From NCBI RefSeq assembly GCF_934754915.1, contig NZ_CAKVKB010000003.1, forward strand, positions 14,477 through 78,476: a DNA stretch of 64,000 bases, in the 5' to 3' direction. Within the stretch, counting starts at the first letter, position 1, and each line of letters starts with the position of its first letter. Positions 1 through 9,479 of the stretch are shown in pieces. A program made the position numbers and the translations under genes. Under the pieces are notes generated by a model. The model did not search any database, was not told where the DNA came from, and saw nothing but the letters and a program-made list of their open reading frames with translations. This DNA comes from an uncultured Clostridium sp. (GTDB lineage: Bacteria; Bacillota; Clostridia; Clostridiales; Clostridiaceae).

Positions 1-2
1 TT

Positions 3-1172
3 CTGGCAACGAAGCTTACAAGAATAACATTGCTGAATATTTTATTTTTGTCAGTAAATGCCTGCTTTACATCGCTCCTTCAGGTTAATGAAGATTTTAT
101 TATTCCATCTATTCTTGGATTGTTTTTTAATTTTCCTATGATAATTTATTTATTGATTTTTAAAGAATATGATATTGTAGGACTTACCATAGCTAATGTT
201 ATTGGTAATTTTTTAAGAGTTGTAGTTCAGGTTCCATCTCTTATGTCTCATAAATATAAATTTAAGTTTTTTATAAATTTAAAAGATAGGAAGCTTCATG
301 AGATATTAATTTTAATAGTTCCAGTCATAATAGGAGCTGGAGCCAATTCATTAAACATGATTGTTGATAAGAAAATAGCATCTTCTCTTTCTGTAGGATC
401 TATATCAGCATTAGACTATGGACAGAAACTTATAATATTCATAAATACTATAATAACAACATCAATAGCAAATGTTGCATATCCAGTTATGGCTAATATG
501 AGGAATAATGGTGACCATGAAGGATTTGTTGAAACATTGAAAAAATCAATAGTTTATCTTGCAATCTTATTGATTCCAATTACTATTGGGATGTTAATAT
601 TTGGAAAACAAATAGTGCAGATTGTTTATGGAAGAGGACAATTTGATGAATATGCAGTAAAAATAACAACTGCGGCACTTATAGGTTATGGTTTTGGAAT
701 ATTCTTTACAGGAATGAGAGACATATTAAATTCAACATTGTTTACTATGGGAAAGACTAAAATTACTACTTTTAATGGAATTGTAGGAGTAGTTGTAAAC
801 ATATTTTTGAATATTATACTTTCAAGATATTTTGGAGTTTTTGGAATAGCAGTTTCATCTGTTATTGCAATGATTGCAACTTCTCTTTTGCTTTTCAGAA
901 GCATAATAAGATTAGAATATAATTTTAAAATTAAAGATATCTTATATAAAATATCAATTATAATTTTTGATTCTGTATTTATGGGAATTGTTATTTTAGG
1001 AATTATAAGATTATTGGGCAATAAAGTAAATGAGTTCACTTTATTAGTGGTTGGAACTGCATTAGGAAGTATATTTTATCTTATTTTAGGATATATTTTA
1101 AAACTTCAAGAAATTATTGAATTGAGTAACATTATTTTAAATAAATTCAGAATAAGAAGAAGTAAAAGTTAA
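3..1172 (+). CDS. murJ: MurJ/MviN-type lipid II flippase, 5'-truncated by window edge
   Basis: Polytopic membrane protein of the MOP superfamily that flips lipid-linked sugar precursors across the membrane. The reading frame is open to the first base of the window (LATKLTRIT precedes the first possible internal start), so the gene begins upstream and about 390 C-terminal residues are visible. The sequence has many hydrophobic segments, the RIT-LLNILFLSVNACFTSLLQVNEDF stretch typical of MurJ and a GRGQFDEYAV loop. It is followed after 21 bp by two glycosyltransferases and a ligase-like gene, so it may serve a surface polysaccharide rather than be the housekeeping peptidoglycan flippase. Family assignment is firm; the exact substrate is inference. 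Confidence 0.85.
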   Translation: MATKLTRITLLNILFLSVNACFTSLLQVNEDFIIPSILGLFFNFPMIIYLLIFKEYDIVGLTIANVIGNFLRVVVQVPSLMSHKYKFKFFINLKDRKLHEILILIVPVIIGAGANSLNMIVDKKIASSLSVGSISALDYGQKLIIFINTIITTSIANVAYPVMANMRNNGDHEGFVETLKKSIVYLAILLIPITIGMLIFGKQIVQIVYGRGQFDEYAVKITTAALIGYGFGIFFTGMRDILNSTLFTMGKTKITTFNGIVGVVVNIFLNIILSRYFGVFGIAVSSVIAMIATSLLLFRSIIRLEYNFKIKDILYKISIIIFDSVFMGIVILGIIRLLGNKVNEFTLLVVGTALGSIFYLILGYILKLQEIIELSNIILNKFRIRRSKS

Positions 1173-1193
1173 AGTTAAAGATAAGGAGGACAT

Positions 1194-2492
1194 ATGAAAA
1201 TATTATTTATCGCTTGCTACTCTCCACTTATCAATAATTCAGCTGCAATTGAAACGCTGCAGTATTTAAATAAGTTAAGTGAAATTGAAAAGAATGAAAT
1301 TCATCTTTTAACCGTTAATTTTCCTAAAGATTCAATTTATTATGATGAAGGATTATTAAATATGATGAATAAAGATATAAAACTACATCTTATTGATGGA
1401 GGAGTTTTATTTAAAAGACTAATGCCTAAAAAGTCCTTTAATAATGGCAGTATTATTAATACTAAAAATAATAGTAGTTCTTTAAAAAAAATCTTAAGAA
1501 AAATAAAAAATTCTCTTGTTATTCCAGATATGTATTATGGATGGGCTAAGAAAGCAGGTTCTTATGGAAAGTTATTGATGAAAAAAGAAAAATTTGATGT
1601 TATTTTTTCTATGCATGAACCACCATCTTCTCATTTATGTGCATATGAAATAAAAAGCTGTTTTAAAGATGTCCCATGGATTACTTATTGGAGTGATCCG
1701 TGGCTTAAGGATTCAACAAGACAAAAAGCTTTAATATTTAAGAAAATAATTGAACAAAAGATGGAAAAGAAAATTATAAATATGGCAGATAGCTTTATTT
1801 TTGTCACAGATGCTAATAGAAAAGAATATGAAAAAGATTATGAGGAATTAAGAAATGGATTAAAAAAGACATTCATATTAAATAGGGGATTTGATTTAAA
1901 ACTTTACAATAGATTATCTCTTGAAAAATCACCTGAATTTATAAAAAAGGGTAAAATTAATATGATATATACAGGTGAAATTTTTTCTAAACTTAGAGAT
2001 ATAAGGCCTTTCATTACTGCTTTGGAGGAAATAAAAGAAGAAAATTCTAATGTGTATAATATGCTTAATGTATTGTTTTTTGGGAATATTGATGACATAG
2101 AAGGAAAAAAGAGACTTGAAAATTTAGAAATAGCTAAAGTTTCAGGAAGAATTCCTTTCGATGAAGCTCTTAAGTATATGCTTAATGGAGAGATTTTACT
2201 TTTATTTGGTAACAAAAATTCAAAACAGATTCCTGCAAAGATATATGATTATTTTGGTGCTGAGGGAAGAATTTTTGTTATATATGGTGATGAAAAGGAT
2301 CCTATAAAATCAGTTGTGGAAAACAATAAAAAATGTATTGTAACGCAAAATGAAGTGAAATTAATAAAAGAAAAAATTTATAATATGGTTGAACTGTTTG
2401 AAAAAAATCAACTAAAATGTCCGCCAGACTTAAATTATGAATGGAATTCTATAGTTGAAAGACTGAACAAAATTCTTTTAAATGAGGAGTGA
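1194..2492 (+). CDS. Glycosyltransferase, GT4-like (GT-B fold)
   Basis: A 432-residue cytoplasmic glycosyltransferase. The start is well placed, with GGAGG about 7 bases upstream of the ATG. The N-terminal half opens with a Rossmann-like strand (MKILFIACYSP) and contains YWSDPWLKDS. The C-terminal donor-binding half contains IPAKIYDYFGAEG, the counterpart of the P-K-I-Y-E-Y-L-A-A-G segment seen in many polysaccharide GT4 enzymes. A canonical EX7E is not obvious. The gene sits in an apparent operon with the upstream flippase and the downstream GT4 and ligase, so the likely role is assembly of a surface polysaccharide repeat unit. The sugar transferred cannot be read from sequence. Confidence 0.8.
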   Translation: MKILFIACYSPLINNSAAIETLQYLNKLSEIEKNEIHLLTVNFPKDSIYYDEGLLNMMNKDIKLHLIDGGVLFKRLMPKKSFNNGSIINTKNNSSSLKKILRKIKNSLVIPDMYYGWAKKAGSYGKLLMKKEKFDVIFSMHEPPSSHLCAYEIKSCFKDVPWITYWSDPWLKDSTRQKALIFKKIIEQKMEKKIINMADSFIFVTDANRKEYEKDYEELRNGLKKTFILNRGFDLKLYNRLSLEKSPEFIKKGKINMIYTGEIFSKLRDIRPFITALEEIKEENSNVYNMLNVLFFGNIDDIEGKKRLENLEIAKVSGRIPFDEALKYMLNGEILLLFGNKNSKQIPAKIYDYFGAEGRIFVIYGDEKDPIKSVVENNKKCIVTQNEVKLIKEKIYNMVELFEKNQLKCPPDLNYEWNSIVERLNKILLNEE

Positions 2493-2496
2493 TGAA

Positions 2497-3651
2497 ATGC
2501 ATATAATGGTAATTCCTTCATGGTATGCAACATCAAGAAATAAGGTGCATGGAAGTTTTTTTAAGGAACAGTTTAAGGCTCTTTCAAATGCAGGTATTAA
2601 AATTACAGTTGCATATAATGAAATATGGCCTATAACTATGCTTGGAAAAATAAAAGAAAGCAGGGGAATTCAGTTTGCAATTGAAGATGGATTGAAAACT
2701 TATAGATATAAAGATTATAATTATTTCCCTAAAAATCCTTTAATGTTTAAAAGCTTTAACAGAAGAATGGATAAAATATATAATGAGATAGTAAAAAGAG
2801 AAGGAAAGGTAGATATTATACATGCACATTCTGCTTTTTGGGGAGGAATATCTGCAAATTATATAAGTAAAAAACATAATATTCCATTAGTTTTAACAGA
2901 ACATTCTTCATTAAAATATGCAAAATATGCAAAGGAAAGTTATAAAAAATATATATATGAAGCTTATGATAATGCAGATGTTCTTATTGCAGTTGGAAAT
3001 GGCTTAAAAAGAGAAATGGAAAATTATACACATAACAATATAAGAGTAATTCATAATATGGTTGATTTAAGTCGGTTTGGAAATGATAATAATAAGGAAA
3101 TAAAAAAAGATGATGATACATTTAGTGTTTTTTCATGTGCATTTCTTGAAGAAGGAAAAGGAATGGAGAATCTAATAAAAGCTTTTTCAAAAGCCTTTAA
3201 AGATAAAAAAGCTATTTTGAAAATTGGAGGAGATGGATCTCTAACTAAAAAGTTAAAAGAAATGATTAAAGAAGAACATATGGAAAATCAGATATATCTT
3301 TTGGGAGCACTTTCAAGAGATGAAGTGGCACAAGAGATGAAAATGTGTGATTCTTTTGTATTGGCTTCAGAACATGAGACATTTGGAGTTGTATATATTG
3401 AGGCAATGGCATGTGGCAAGCCTGTAATTGGAACTTATAATGGAGGGGCAGAGGATATAATAAGAGATTATAACGGAATTATAATTGAAAAGGATAATGT
3501 AGAAAAACTAAAAAATGCACTTATAGAAATGAGTCGTGATTATAAAACTTATGATAAAAACGAAATAAAAGAGAAAACAATTCTTAGCTATTCAGAAAAA
3601 GTGTTAGTTGAAAAGCTAAAAGGAGTGTATAAAGAAATAAATGAAAGATAA
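2497..3651 (+). CDS. Glycosyltransferase family 4
   Basis: GT4 retaining glycosyltransferase of about 384 residues. The start chosen is the ATG at 2497: it follows a GAGGAG site at 2484-2489 that overlaps the stop of the upstream gene. An in-frame ATG at 2482 would lie before that site. Visible motifs are VLTEHSS, a hinge VIHNMVDLSRF, a donor-site glycine loop (KIGGDGS), and the EX7E pair in SEHETFGVVYIEAMACGKP, diagnostic of GT4. The next gene overlaps this one by 11 bp, so the two are probably translationally coupled. The specific donor and acceptor are unknown. Confidence 0.88.
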   Translation: MHIMVIPSWYATSRNKVHGSFFKEQFKALSNAGIKITVAYNEIWPITMLGKIKESRGIQFAIEDGLKTYRYKDYNYFPKNPLMFKSFNRRMDKIYNEIVKREGKVDIIHAHSAFWGGISANYISKKHNIPLVLTEHSSLKYAKYAKESYKKYIYEAYDNADVLIAVGNGLKREMENYTHNNIRVIHNMVDLSRFGNDNNKEIKKDDDTFSVFSCAFLEEGKGMENLIKAFSKAFKDKKAILKIGGDGSLTKKLKEMIKEEHMENQIYLLGALSRDEVAQEMKMCDSFVLASEHETFGVVYIEAMACGKPVIGTYNGGAEDIIRDYNGIIIEKDNVEKLKNALIEMSRDYKTYDKNEIKEKTILSYSEKVLVEKLKGVYKEINER

Positions 3652-4867
3652 ATTAAAACAGATATATGATATTATAGATAATAAATTTTACTTCAGATTA
3701 TTTTATTTATTTGTAAGCTTAAGTGTGGTAACAGTACTTAAGGTTATTCCAGGAATAAATCTTTTAAGCAGGATTGCCTTAATATGGGGGATATTATTAA
3801 TATTATTTATGGCAATAAATGATTATAAGAAAAGAAAAATATACGGATTTGATATACCTATTGGAATTTTTGTGATAGTTACTCTTTTATTTAATCTTTT
3901 TGTCTATAGAGGAAGTGAAAATTTAAAAATATGGATTTTTAATCTTGTATTATTCATAAGTATATTTACTGTTGATGTGTTTAGAAATAAAAAAGTTTTA
4001 ATAAAGGAAATGAATATAACAACTCATTTTTATGCTGTATTCATGTTTGCTGCTTCTCTTATTTCTATTATTATGAAAATATTTAATAAATCATTTACAG
4101 TAGGAGAATACATTTTTGAAGGAAGTAAAGGCGGAATTTTTGAAAATCCAAATGCAATTTCTATTGCAGCAGCAATTGCAATAGTAATGTCAATATATAT
4201 TCATCACATGACAAAAAATTTTAGACTTAAGATATTCTGGTGTATTAATATTGCCATTCAAGGGATTACAATGATTTTATTTAATGGACGCAGTTCATAT
4301 CTTGTTGTAATAGCTGTAGTATATTGTTTTGCTTTTATATACAGCAATAATAAATATATAAGAGCAGTTCTTTTGATAATTCCAATAATAGCATGTACTG
4401 CTGCCATAAATATAGAAGGAAATCATATAAGGGATTTTACAAGTGGGAGAACAAGTCTCTGGGAATCAGCATCTATAGTAATAAAAGATAATCCAGTAAC
4501 TGGAGTAGGATATAATGAAATGGTTGATGCAGTTACAAATGCAAGGGAAACTGAAGATCTTCCAGGATTATCAACTGGACGTCTTCATAATATATATGTT
4601 GAAATTGCAACTGTAAATGGAATTATATCATTGATGATGATTTTAATATTTATAATTCTATTGTTTATTTTTATAATAAATCATATTGATCATATGAGGA
4701 AAAGAGAAAAATTTGATATGACGGTACTGACATCGATGATACTTGGAATAGCAGCTGTCAATTTATTTGAAAGTACATTGATTTATATATTGAGCTTTAT
4801 TTCCATGATATTTTGGATATACTCAGGATATTTAGTGTCCATTATAGGAAATAGAAATATAGAATAA
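3641..4867 (+). CDS. O-antigen ligase/polymerase-like membrane protein
   Basis: A 408-residue protein with about ten hydrophobic segments and a large extracytoplasmic loop in the C-terminal half. The loop contains FTSGRTSLWESASIVIKDNPVTGVGYN, which matches the Wzy_C / O-antigen ligase domain core (the R-x-x-x-W then N-P-x-x-G-x-G-x pattern). These proteins join or polymerise undecaprenyl-linked glycans outside the membrane. It overlaps the upstream GT4 by 11 bp and closes the polysaccharide block. Whether it is a polymerase (Wzy) or a ligase (WaaL) cannot be decided from sequence alone. Confidence 0.8.
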   Translation: MKDKLKQIYDIIDNKFYFRLFYLFVSLSVVTVLKVIPGINLLSRIALIWGILLILFMAINDYKKRKIYGFDIPIGIFVIVTLLFNLFVYRGSENLKIWIFNLVLFISIFTVDVFRNKKVLIKEMNITTHFYAVFMFAASLISIIMKIFNKSFTVGEYIFEGSKGGIFENPNAISIAAAIAIVMSIYIHHMTKNFRLKIFWCINIAIQGITMILFNGRSSYLVVIAVVYCFAFIYSNNKYIRAVLLIIPIIACTAAINIEGNHIRDFTSGRTSLWESASIVIKDNPVTGVGYNEMVDAVTNARETEDLPGLSTGRLHNIYVEIATVNGIISLMMILIFIILLFIFIINHIDHMRKREKFDMTVLTSMILGIAAVNLFESTLIYILSFISMIFWIYSGYLVSIIGNRNIE

Positions 4868-4897
4868 TATTTATAAGGTTATTAAGGAGAGTGTATA

Positions 4898-5539
4898 ATG
4901 AAGTTTTGTGATGATACTATTAAAAAGTTTATAGAAGATTTAGAAAGTGATATGCCAGCACCAGGAGGCGGAAGTGTTGCAGGACTTATAGCAGCATTAT
5001 CTGGAGCATTGAATTCAATGGTTTACTCATTGACTGTAGGAAAAAAGAGCTATATGTCATTAAATGAAAAAACACAGAATATGATAATAGATTTTCAGAA
5101 AAAGAGTATTGAATTTTCAAAGAAAAGTCTTGAAATTATGGATGAAGATAGAGAAAATTTTTTAAAGCTTATGGATTGTTATAAGATGCCTAAAGATACT
5201 GATGAAGAAAAGGAAAATAGAAAAAAGGCAATAAGGGACAATACAATAAAGTCTATGGAAGCACCATTAGCTTTAGCAAGAGAATGTATTGGATTTTATG
5301 ACAATCTTAAAATTATGGCTGAGTATGGAAATAAAATGCTCTTATCTGATCTTGGAATATCTGCAATACTTCTTCATAGTGCAGTTGAAAGTTCTATTGT
5401 AAATGTTAAAGTTAACCTTAAGGCATTAAAAAATGAAGAATTTTTTGAAGATCTGGATAAGGAAATAAAAAATATTTTAGAAATATCTCTTATAGAAAGA
5501 AATAAAATTTCTGAAATAGTTGAAAAAGTAATTTACTAG
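4898..5539 (+). CDS. fchA: Cyclodeaminase/cyclohydrolase family protein (FchA-like)
   Basis: A 213-residue protein of the FTCD_C family, mostly helical. Its N-terminal signature PAPGGGSVAGLIAALSGAL matches formimidoyl-tetrahydrofolate cyclodeaminases and clostridial methenyl-THF cyclohydrolases. It probably acts in the cytoplasm in one-carbon folate metabolism. It follows the ligase-like gene by 30 bp with an AAGGAGAG site 8 bases before the ATG. A strong bidirectional terminator follows it. Family membership is clear; whether the in vivo reaction is cyclodeaminase or cyclohydrolase is inference. Confidence 0.85.
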   Translation: MKFCDDTIKKFIEDLESDMPAPGGGSVAGLIAALSGALNSMVYSLTVGKKSYMSLNEKTQNMIIDFQKKSIEFSKKSLEIMDEDRENFLKLMDCYKMPKDTDEEKENRKKAIRDNTIKSMEAPLALARECIGFYDNLKIMAEYGNKMLLSDLGISAILLHSAVESSIVNVKVNLKALKNEEFFEDLDKEIKNILEISLIERNKISEIVEKVIY

Positions 5540-5555
5540 TATATTTATTATGTAA

Positions 5556-5600
5556 AGAAGAGATTCTTAAAGTGAAAATAAAGAATCTCTTCTAAAATTT
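5556..5600. terminator. Bidirectional intrinsic terminator
   Basis: A 13-bp perfect inverted repeat AGAAGAGATTCTT / AAGAATCTCTTCT lies between convergent genes (fchA on plus, the 46-aa gene on minus), with T-rich flanks on the plus strand side. Confidence 0.85.
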
Positions 5601-5740
5601 TATTCTATTGGATTTCCATCGAAGTTGTTATATTGAGGTTTATTTTTTGCATTACCTACATTATCTTGATTTTTATGAAGTCTCTGTCGTCTTTCTCCTT
5701 TCTGCATAGGATTAGAACTACCAGCTTTGTTTGTTGCCAT
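5600..5740 (-). CDS. Small hydrophilic protein, 46 aa, unknown function
   Basis: A short ORF on the minus strand beginning MATNKAGSSNPMQKGERRQR and ending NNFDGNPIE. It is supported by a clear ribosome binding site (GGAAGGTG about 7 bases before the ATG at 5740) and a terminator directly after the stop. The product is rich in N, K, Q, R and G, has no hydrophobic core and no cysteine, and looks intrinsically disordered, much like small clostridial spore-associated or uncharacterised small proteins. I do not recognise a named family with certainty. It overlaps no better ORF: the 62-codon plus-strand frame over it has no start context. Confidence 0.75.
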   Translation of the reverse strand: MATNKAGSSNPMQKGERRQRLHKNQDNVGNAKNKPQYNNFDGNPIE

Positions 5741-5903
5741 AAGTATACACCTTCCTTTCAGATTTATTTTATGTTCAGATTAAAAAATAATACATTTAAA
5801 CTTTTACAAGGTAAATATTGAAAAAGATAGTGTGCTTAGGATATAATGATTAAGGGGATTAAACATATTTTAATTAAACTAAAGAGATTGGAGAGAAAGG
5901 ATT

Positions 5904-6407
5904 ATGGAAGAAAACAAATATCCTATTATAATAAAAAAGAAAAATAGTCTTATGATTTCAGCAGTAGTAGTAGAATTTGTAATAGCATTAGTTTATGCAA
6001 TTACTCAAGGAGTTACAAATCCGCTTTTTATATGTTTTCTGTTTGTTGCTATAGTAACAGCTCTTGCTGTATGGGTAGAATATAGCAGAGATATTTATTT
6101 GAAAGAAAATAAAATGGAATTTTATCAAAATAAAAATTTGATAAAGAAGATAAAATATAGTTCAATTGACTCATTAAGCATAGACAATGATCCAAAAGAA
6201 AAGAATAAAAAGAAGGAATTTTTTACTGTTACATATAGAGAGACAAGCAATAAAAAGAAGAATAATAGAAATGACAAGGTGGATAAGTATTATATAAGTC
6301 CTAGTTATTATTCAGGAGAAGATTTTAAAGTTATCAAAAACACAATTAAATCTAAGAATTCAAATGTTAAAATTGATGAAAGTGTAACCAAGTACATTAA
6401 AGAATAG
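5904..6407 (+). CDS. Small membrane protein with PH-like cytoplasmic domain
   Basis: A 167-residue protein. Residues about 17-58 form two closely spaced hydrophobic segments. The rest is a charged domain with alternating strands (DIYLKENKMEFYQNKNLIKKIKYSSI) resembling bacterial PH/YcxB-like membrane proteins. A GGAGAGAAAGG site precedes the ATG. It stands alone, between the small minus-strand gene and a dispersed repeat copy. No enzymatic motif is visible and the function is unknown. Confidence 0.7.
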   Translation: MEENKYPIIIKKKNSLMISAVVVEFVIALVYAITQGVTNPLFICFLFVAIVTALAVWVEYSRDIYLKENKMEFYQNKNLIKKIKYSSIDSLSIDNDPKEKNKKKEFFTVTYRETSNKKKNNRNDKVDKYYISPSYYSGEDFKVIKNTIKSKNSNVKIDESVTKYIKE

Positions 6408-6507
6408 GTGTAATAGCTGTCAGTGTAAAGAACAAATATATCTAATGGTGTTTTTTAATTGAAATATTAGGTATAATGTTAATTAATCTTTACAAGACAG
6501 CTATTTA

Positions 6508-6616
6508 CATATATATTACAATTAATAATGTATGATGGACAATCGACAATAAAGGATGAAATCTTTTCAAGATTTCTTTAATTATTATGTAATGTTAATC
6601 TTGAATCATATATAGG
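6508..6616 (+). repeat. Dispersed intergenic element, copy A
   Basis: AT-rich element starting ACATATATATTACAATTAAT, with internal inverted repeat AAATCTTttcAAGATTT at about 6560-6576 and the downstream block TTTAATTATTATGTAATGTTA. It shares these blocks in the same order with the other copies in the window and lies in the gap between convergent genes. Confidence 0.8.
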
Positions 6617-6691
6617 TTTCAAGATTAAAATTATTTTGAAAATTTACATGATAAAAACATCAAAGATTTAATCCTTAAATTCTAAATTGCA

Positions 6692-7588
6692 CTATACATC
6701 AAGATTAGGTAATTCAGTTAAAGACTTAAATTGATATCCTGAATTTTTGAGATCTGTTATTACTTGTTTCAATATTTTTGTATTTGTATCAGAGACTGCA
6801 TGAAGCAGCATTATGCATCCAGGATGAGAACCATTTACTATTTTTTCTATTCCTTTTGATTCAGAAGGTTGATCGTTTATAAGCCAGTCTTTATAGGCGA
6901 AACTCCAAAAAATCGTTTTATATCCTAATTGTTTAGTCATTTCTAATGATTCTTTTGAGTATTTTCCCATAGGAGGTCTGAAAAATTTGGGCATATCCTG
7001 TCCTGTTAATTCTTTGTATGCATCTTCAACACCTGTGAATTCAGATTTAAACTTTTCTGAATCATGGATTTGTGCCATTGATGGATGATGTACACTGTGA
7101 TTTCCTACAATATGTCCCTCGTTTACCATTCTTTTAATTAAGTCAGGTTCTGTATCGATATATGGTTTTACTACAAAGAAGGCAGCAGGAACTTCTAATT
7201 CCTTTAATGTATCTAAAATTTTTCCTGTATTTCCATTTTCATATCCTTCATCAAATGTAAGGTATATTGTTTTATTTGATGTATCGCCTAAATAGTATCC
7301 ATCATTTTCTTTCAAAAAATTCAGACATTCTTTAGGAGGTTCAGAAGGATTATCTTTTCCTTTTCCAACATAATACCAGTTTAATTCGCTTTGATCATTT
7401 GAAAAAGTAAATATATCTTCAAAATCTTCAAAATCAGCAAGATCTCCTAGTGCTCCATCATCTGAAAAATAATCCTCATTATATATTTTTTCAGAGTTAT
7501 TAAATGAAGCATATGCAGGCATGGCAATAGATGAAGAAAAATTGATAAATAACGAAAAAGCAACTAAATATTTTAGAGTTCTATTCAT
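6692..7588 (-). CDS. pdaA: Delta-lactam-forming polysaccharide deacetylase PdaA
   Basis: A 298-residue NodB-type polysaccharide deacetylase with an N-terminal signal or anchor (residues about 1-27). All five NodB motifs are visible: TFDEGYENG (motif 1 in the PdaA-specific form), GNHSVHHPSM (metal-binding histidines), RPPMGKYS, DWLIND, and MLLHAV. PdaA removes the N-acetyl group from muramic acid after side-chain cleavage so that muramic delta-lactam forms in spore cortex, which is needed for germination-specific cortex lysis. The ATG at 7588 has an AAGGTG site. It is monocistronic. The PdaA subtype is inferred from motif 1 and length. Confidence 0.88.
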   Translation of the reverse strand: MNRTLKYLVAFSLFINFSSSIAMPAYASFNNSEKIYNEDYFSDDGALGDLADFEDFEDIFTFSNDQSELNWYYVGKGKDNPSEPPKECLNFLKENDGYYLGDTSNKTIYLTFDEGYENGNTGKILDTLKELEVPAAFFVVKPYIDTEPDLIKRMVNEGHIVGNHSVHHPSMAQIHDSEKFKSEFTGVEDAYKELTGQDMPKFFRPPMGKYSKESLEMTKQLGYKTIFWSFAYKDWLINDQPSESKGIEKIVNGSHPGCIMLLHAVSDTNTKILKQVITDLKNSGYQFKSLTELPNLDV

Positions 7589-7799
7589 TAAAATTCACCT
7601 TCAATTCATTAATAAAATTATATATTAAAATTGACATATAGAAGTTGATTGAATATTTGTATATTTAAATGCATGGATTTTAGAGATAAAAGAAATATTA
7701 GAGTTAATTAAATAAGATGTCAATTATAATATTTATTAATATTATTTGTAATTTAAAAAATAAAACACATGGTAATTTGTATCATTGATTTATAAAATA
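7589..7799. other. Divergent intergenic region, no feature recognised
   Basis: Very AT-rich DNA between divergent pdaA and ychF. Apart from the ychF promoter candidate that follows it, no ORF with a ribosome binding site, repeat copy or conserved leader was seen. Confidence 0.6.
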
Positions 7800-7828
7800 T
7801 TGAAATAAAAAGACATCTAGAGTATAAT
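7800..7828 (+). promoter_or_regulatory. Candidate sigma-A promoter of ychF
   Basis: TTGAAA at 7800-7805, a 17-bp spacer, and TATAAT at 7823-7828. This predicts an untranslated leader of about 135 bases before ychF. Confidence 0.6.
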
Positions 7829-7968
7829 TTTTAAGGATGTATTTATTTAGTCAAAATTTAAAGCCAGTGTCAATATTTCATGCTTGTTTTTAAATTGAAG
7901 TTATATAAAAATTAATATAAATACTATAAAAAATAAGCAAAACTTATGAGTGAAAGGAATGTACATAG

Positions 7969-9066
7969 ATGAAATTAGGTATGGTAGGTTTACCAAATGT
8001 AGGTAAAAGCACATTGTTTAATGCAATAACAAAGGCTGGTGCAGAATCAGCTAATTATCCATTCTGTACTATTGAGCCCAATGTAGGTGTTGTAAGTGTT
8101 CCAGATAAGAGATTAGATGTTTTGGAAAAGATGTATAACACAAAGAAAAAAGTTTATACAGCAATAGAATTTTATGATATAGCAGGATTAGTTAAAGGTG
8201 CATCAAAAGGTGAAGGATTAGGAAATAAATTTTTAGCTAATATAAGAGAAGTAGCAGCTATAGTACATGTTGTGAGATGCTTTGATGATGAAAATGTTGT
8301 TCATGTTGAAGGAAGCGTTGACCCTATAAGAGATATTGAAACTATAAATCTTGAATTGATCTTTTCAGATTTAGAGATATTAGAAAGAAGAATGGAAAAG
8401 ACAGTTAAACTTGCTAGATCAGGTGATAAGAATGCTAAATTTGAATATGGGGTAATGGCGAGAATTAAGGAACAGCTTGAAGCCAATAAACCAGCAAGAA
8501 CATTAGAATTTTCTGATGAAGAAAAAGCTTTTGTAAAAAGTTTATTTTTAATTACATACAAGCCAGTACTATATGCATGTAATATATCAGAAGATGATGT
8601 TATGGATGGAAATTTCAATAATGATTATGTAAAGAGAGTTTCAGAATATGCTGCTGCTGAAAATTCAGAAGTAATGGTTGTAAGCGCTAAAATAGAGGAA
8701 GAAATGTCTGGTCTTGATGATGAAGAAAAAGCTGAAATGTTAGCTGAATATGGATTAGAAGAATCAGGATTAGATAAATTAATAGAAACAAGTTATAGAT
8801 TATTAGGTCTTATGAGTTTCTTAACAGCTGGAGTTCAGGAAGTAAGAGCATGGACTATAAAGAGAGGAACTAAAGCTCCTCAGGCAGCTGGTAAGATTCA
8901 TAGTGATATTGAAAGAGGATTTATCAGAGCTGAAATTGTAGGATATGATGATTTAGTTGAATGTGGTTCAGAAGCTGCTGCTAAGGAACATGGTAAATTC
9001 AGACTTGAAGGTAAAGATTATGTTATGCAGGATGGAGACGTAGTTAATTTCAGATTTAATGTATAA
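7969..9066 (+). CDS. ychF: YchF/OLA1 family P-loop ATPase
   Basis: A 365-residue Obg-related ATPase, the usual family length. It shows the Walker [10 protein letters not shown] at residues 5-13, [20 protein letters not shown] (switch II/G3 region), a central coiled-coil insertion, and a C-terminal TGS-like domain ([29 protein letters not shown]). YchF binds ribosomes, prefers ATP to GTP and is linked to stress and redox responses. An AAAGGAATG site precedes the ATG. It is monocistronic, followed by a terminator. Confidence 0.95.
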   Translation: MKLGMVGLPNVGKSTLFNAITKAGAESANYPFCTIEPNVGVVSVPDKRLDVLEKMYNTKKKVYTAIEFYDIAGLVKGASKGEGLGNKFLANIREVAAIVHVVRCFDDENVVHVEGSVDPIRDIETINLELIFSDLEILERRMEKTVKLARSGDKNAKFEYGVMARIKEQLEANKPARTLEFSDEEKAFVKSLFLITYKPVLYACNISEDDVMDGNFNNDYVKRVSEYAAAENSEVMVVSAKIEEEMSGLDDEEKAEMLAEYGLEESGLDKLIETSYRLLGLMSFLTAGVQEVRAWTIKRGTKAPQAAGKIHSDIERGFIRAEIVGYDDLVECGSEAAAKEHGKFRLEGKDYVMQDGDVVNFRFNV

Positions 9067-9084
9067 TATTTAGAGTATTATTTT

Positions 9085-9139
9085 AATGCTTCTTATTTAA
9101 GAAACAGAAATATCTGTATCTGAAGTAAGAGGCATTTTT
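9085..9139 (+). terminator. Intrinsic terminator after ychF
   Basis: Stem AATGCTTCTTATTT paired with AAGTAAGAGGCATT (with G-U wobbles), a small inner stem ACAGA/TCTGT, then TTTTT. Confidence 0.7.
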
Positions 9140-9280
9140 CATGAAAAATATTCAATATTATGTCAAAGAAAAACAAGAAGTGGATTTTTATTGAATTTTT
9201 TGATAAAATAAAATTTAGCATATACTTTCAGTAATAATTTGTAATTAAAGTTTTTTAGTATAATGCAGATTGTAATCGAT

Positions 9281-9400
9281 GAGTATTATATTATGTTGCA
9301 ATTCACAATAAAAAATGAAATCTTTGAAAGAGTTCTTTGATATTTTTATATGTATATGATAAATATTAAATATAATTTTAATATTGTAATATATATTTAA
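9281..9400 (+). repeat. Dispersed intergenic element, copy B
   Basis: Contains TTGCAATTCACAATAAAAAA, then ATGAAATCTTTGAAAGAG (degenerate core), TTTGATATTTTTATATGT, and the long-form right end AATATTGTAATATATAT. The left TTGCAAT region and the right end form imperfect terminal inverted repeats. Confidence 0.7.
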
Positions 9401-9479
9401 TTTAATAAAAATAGATATTTATTTTGTAAATTAAATAGATCTGCTAAAAAACAGATAAAAAGAGGAGGGGGATTTTAGG

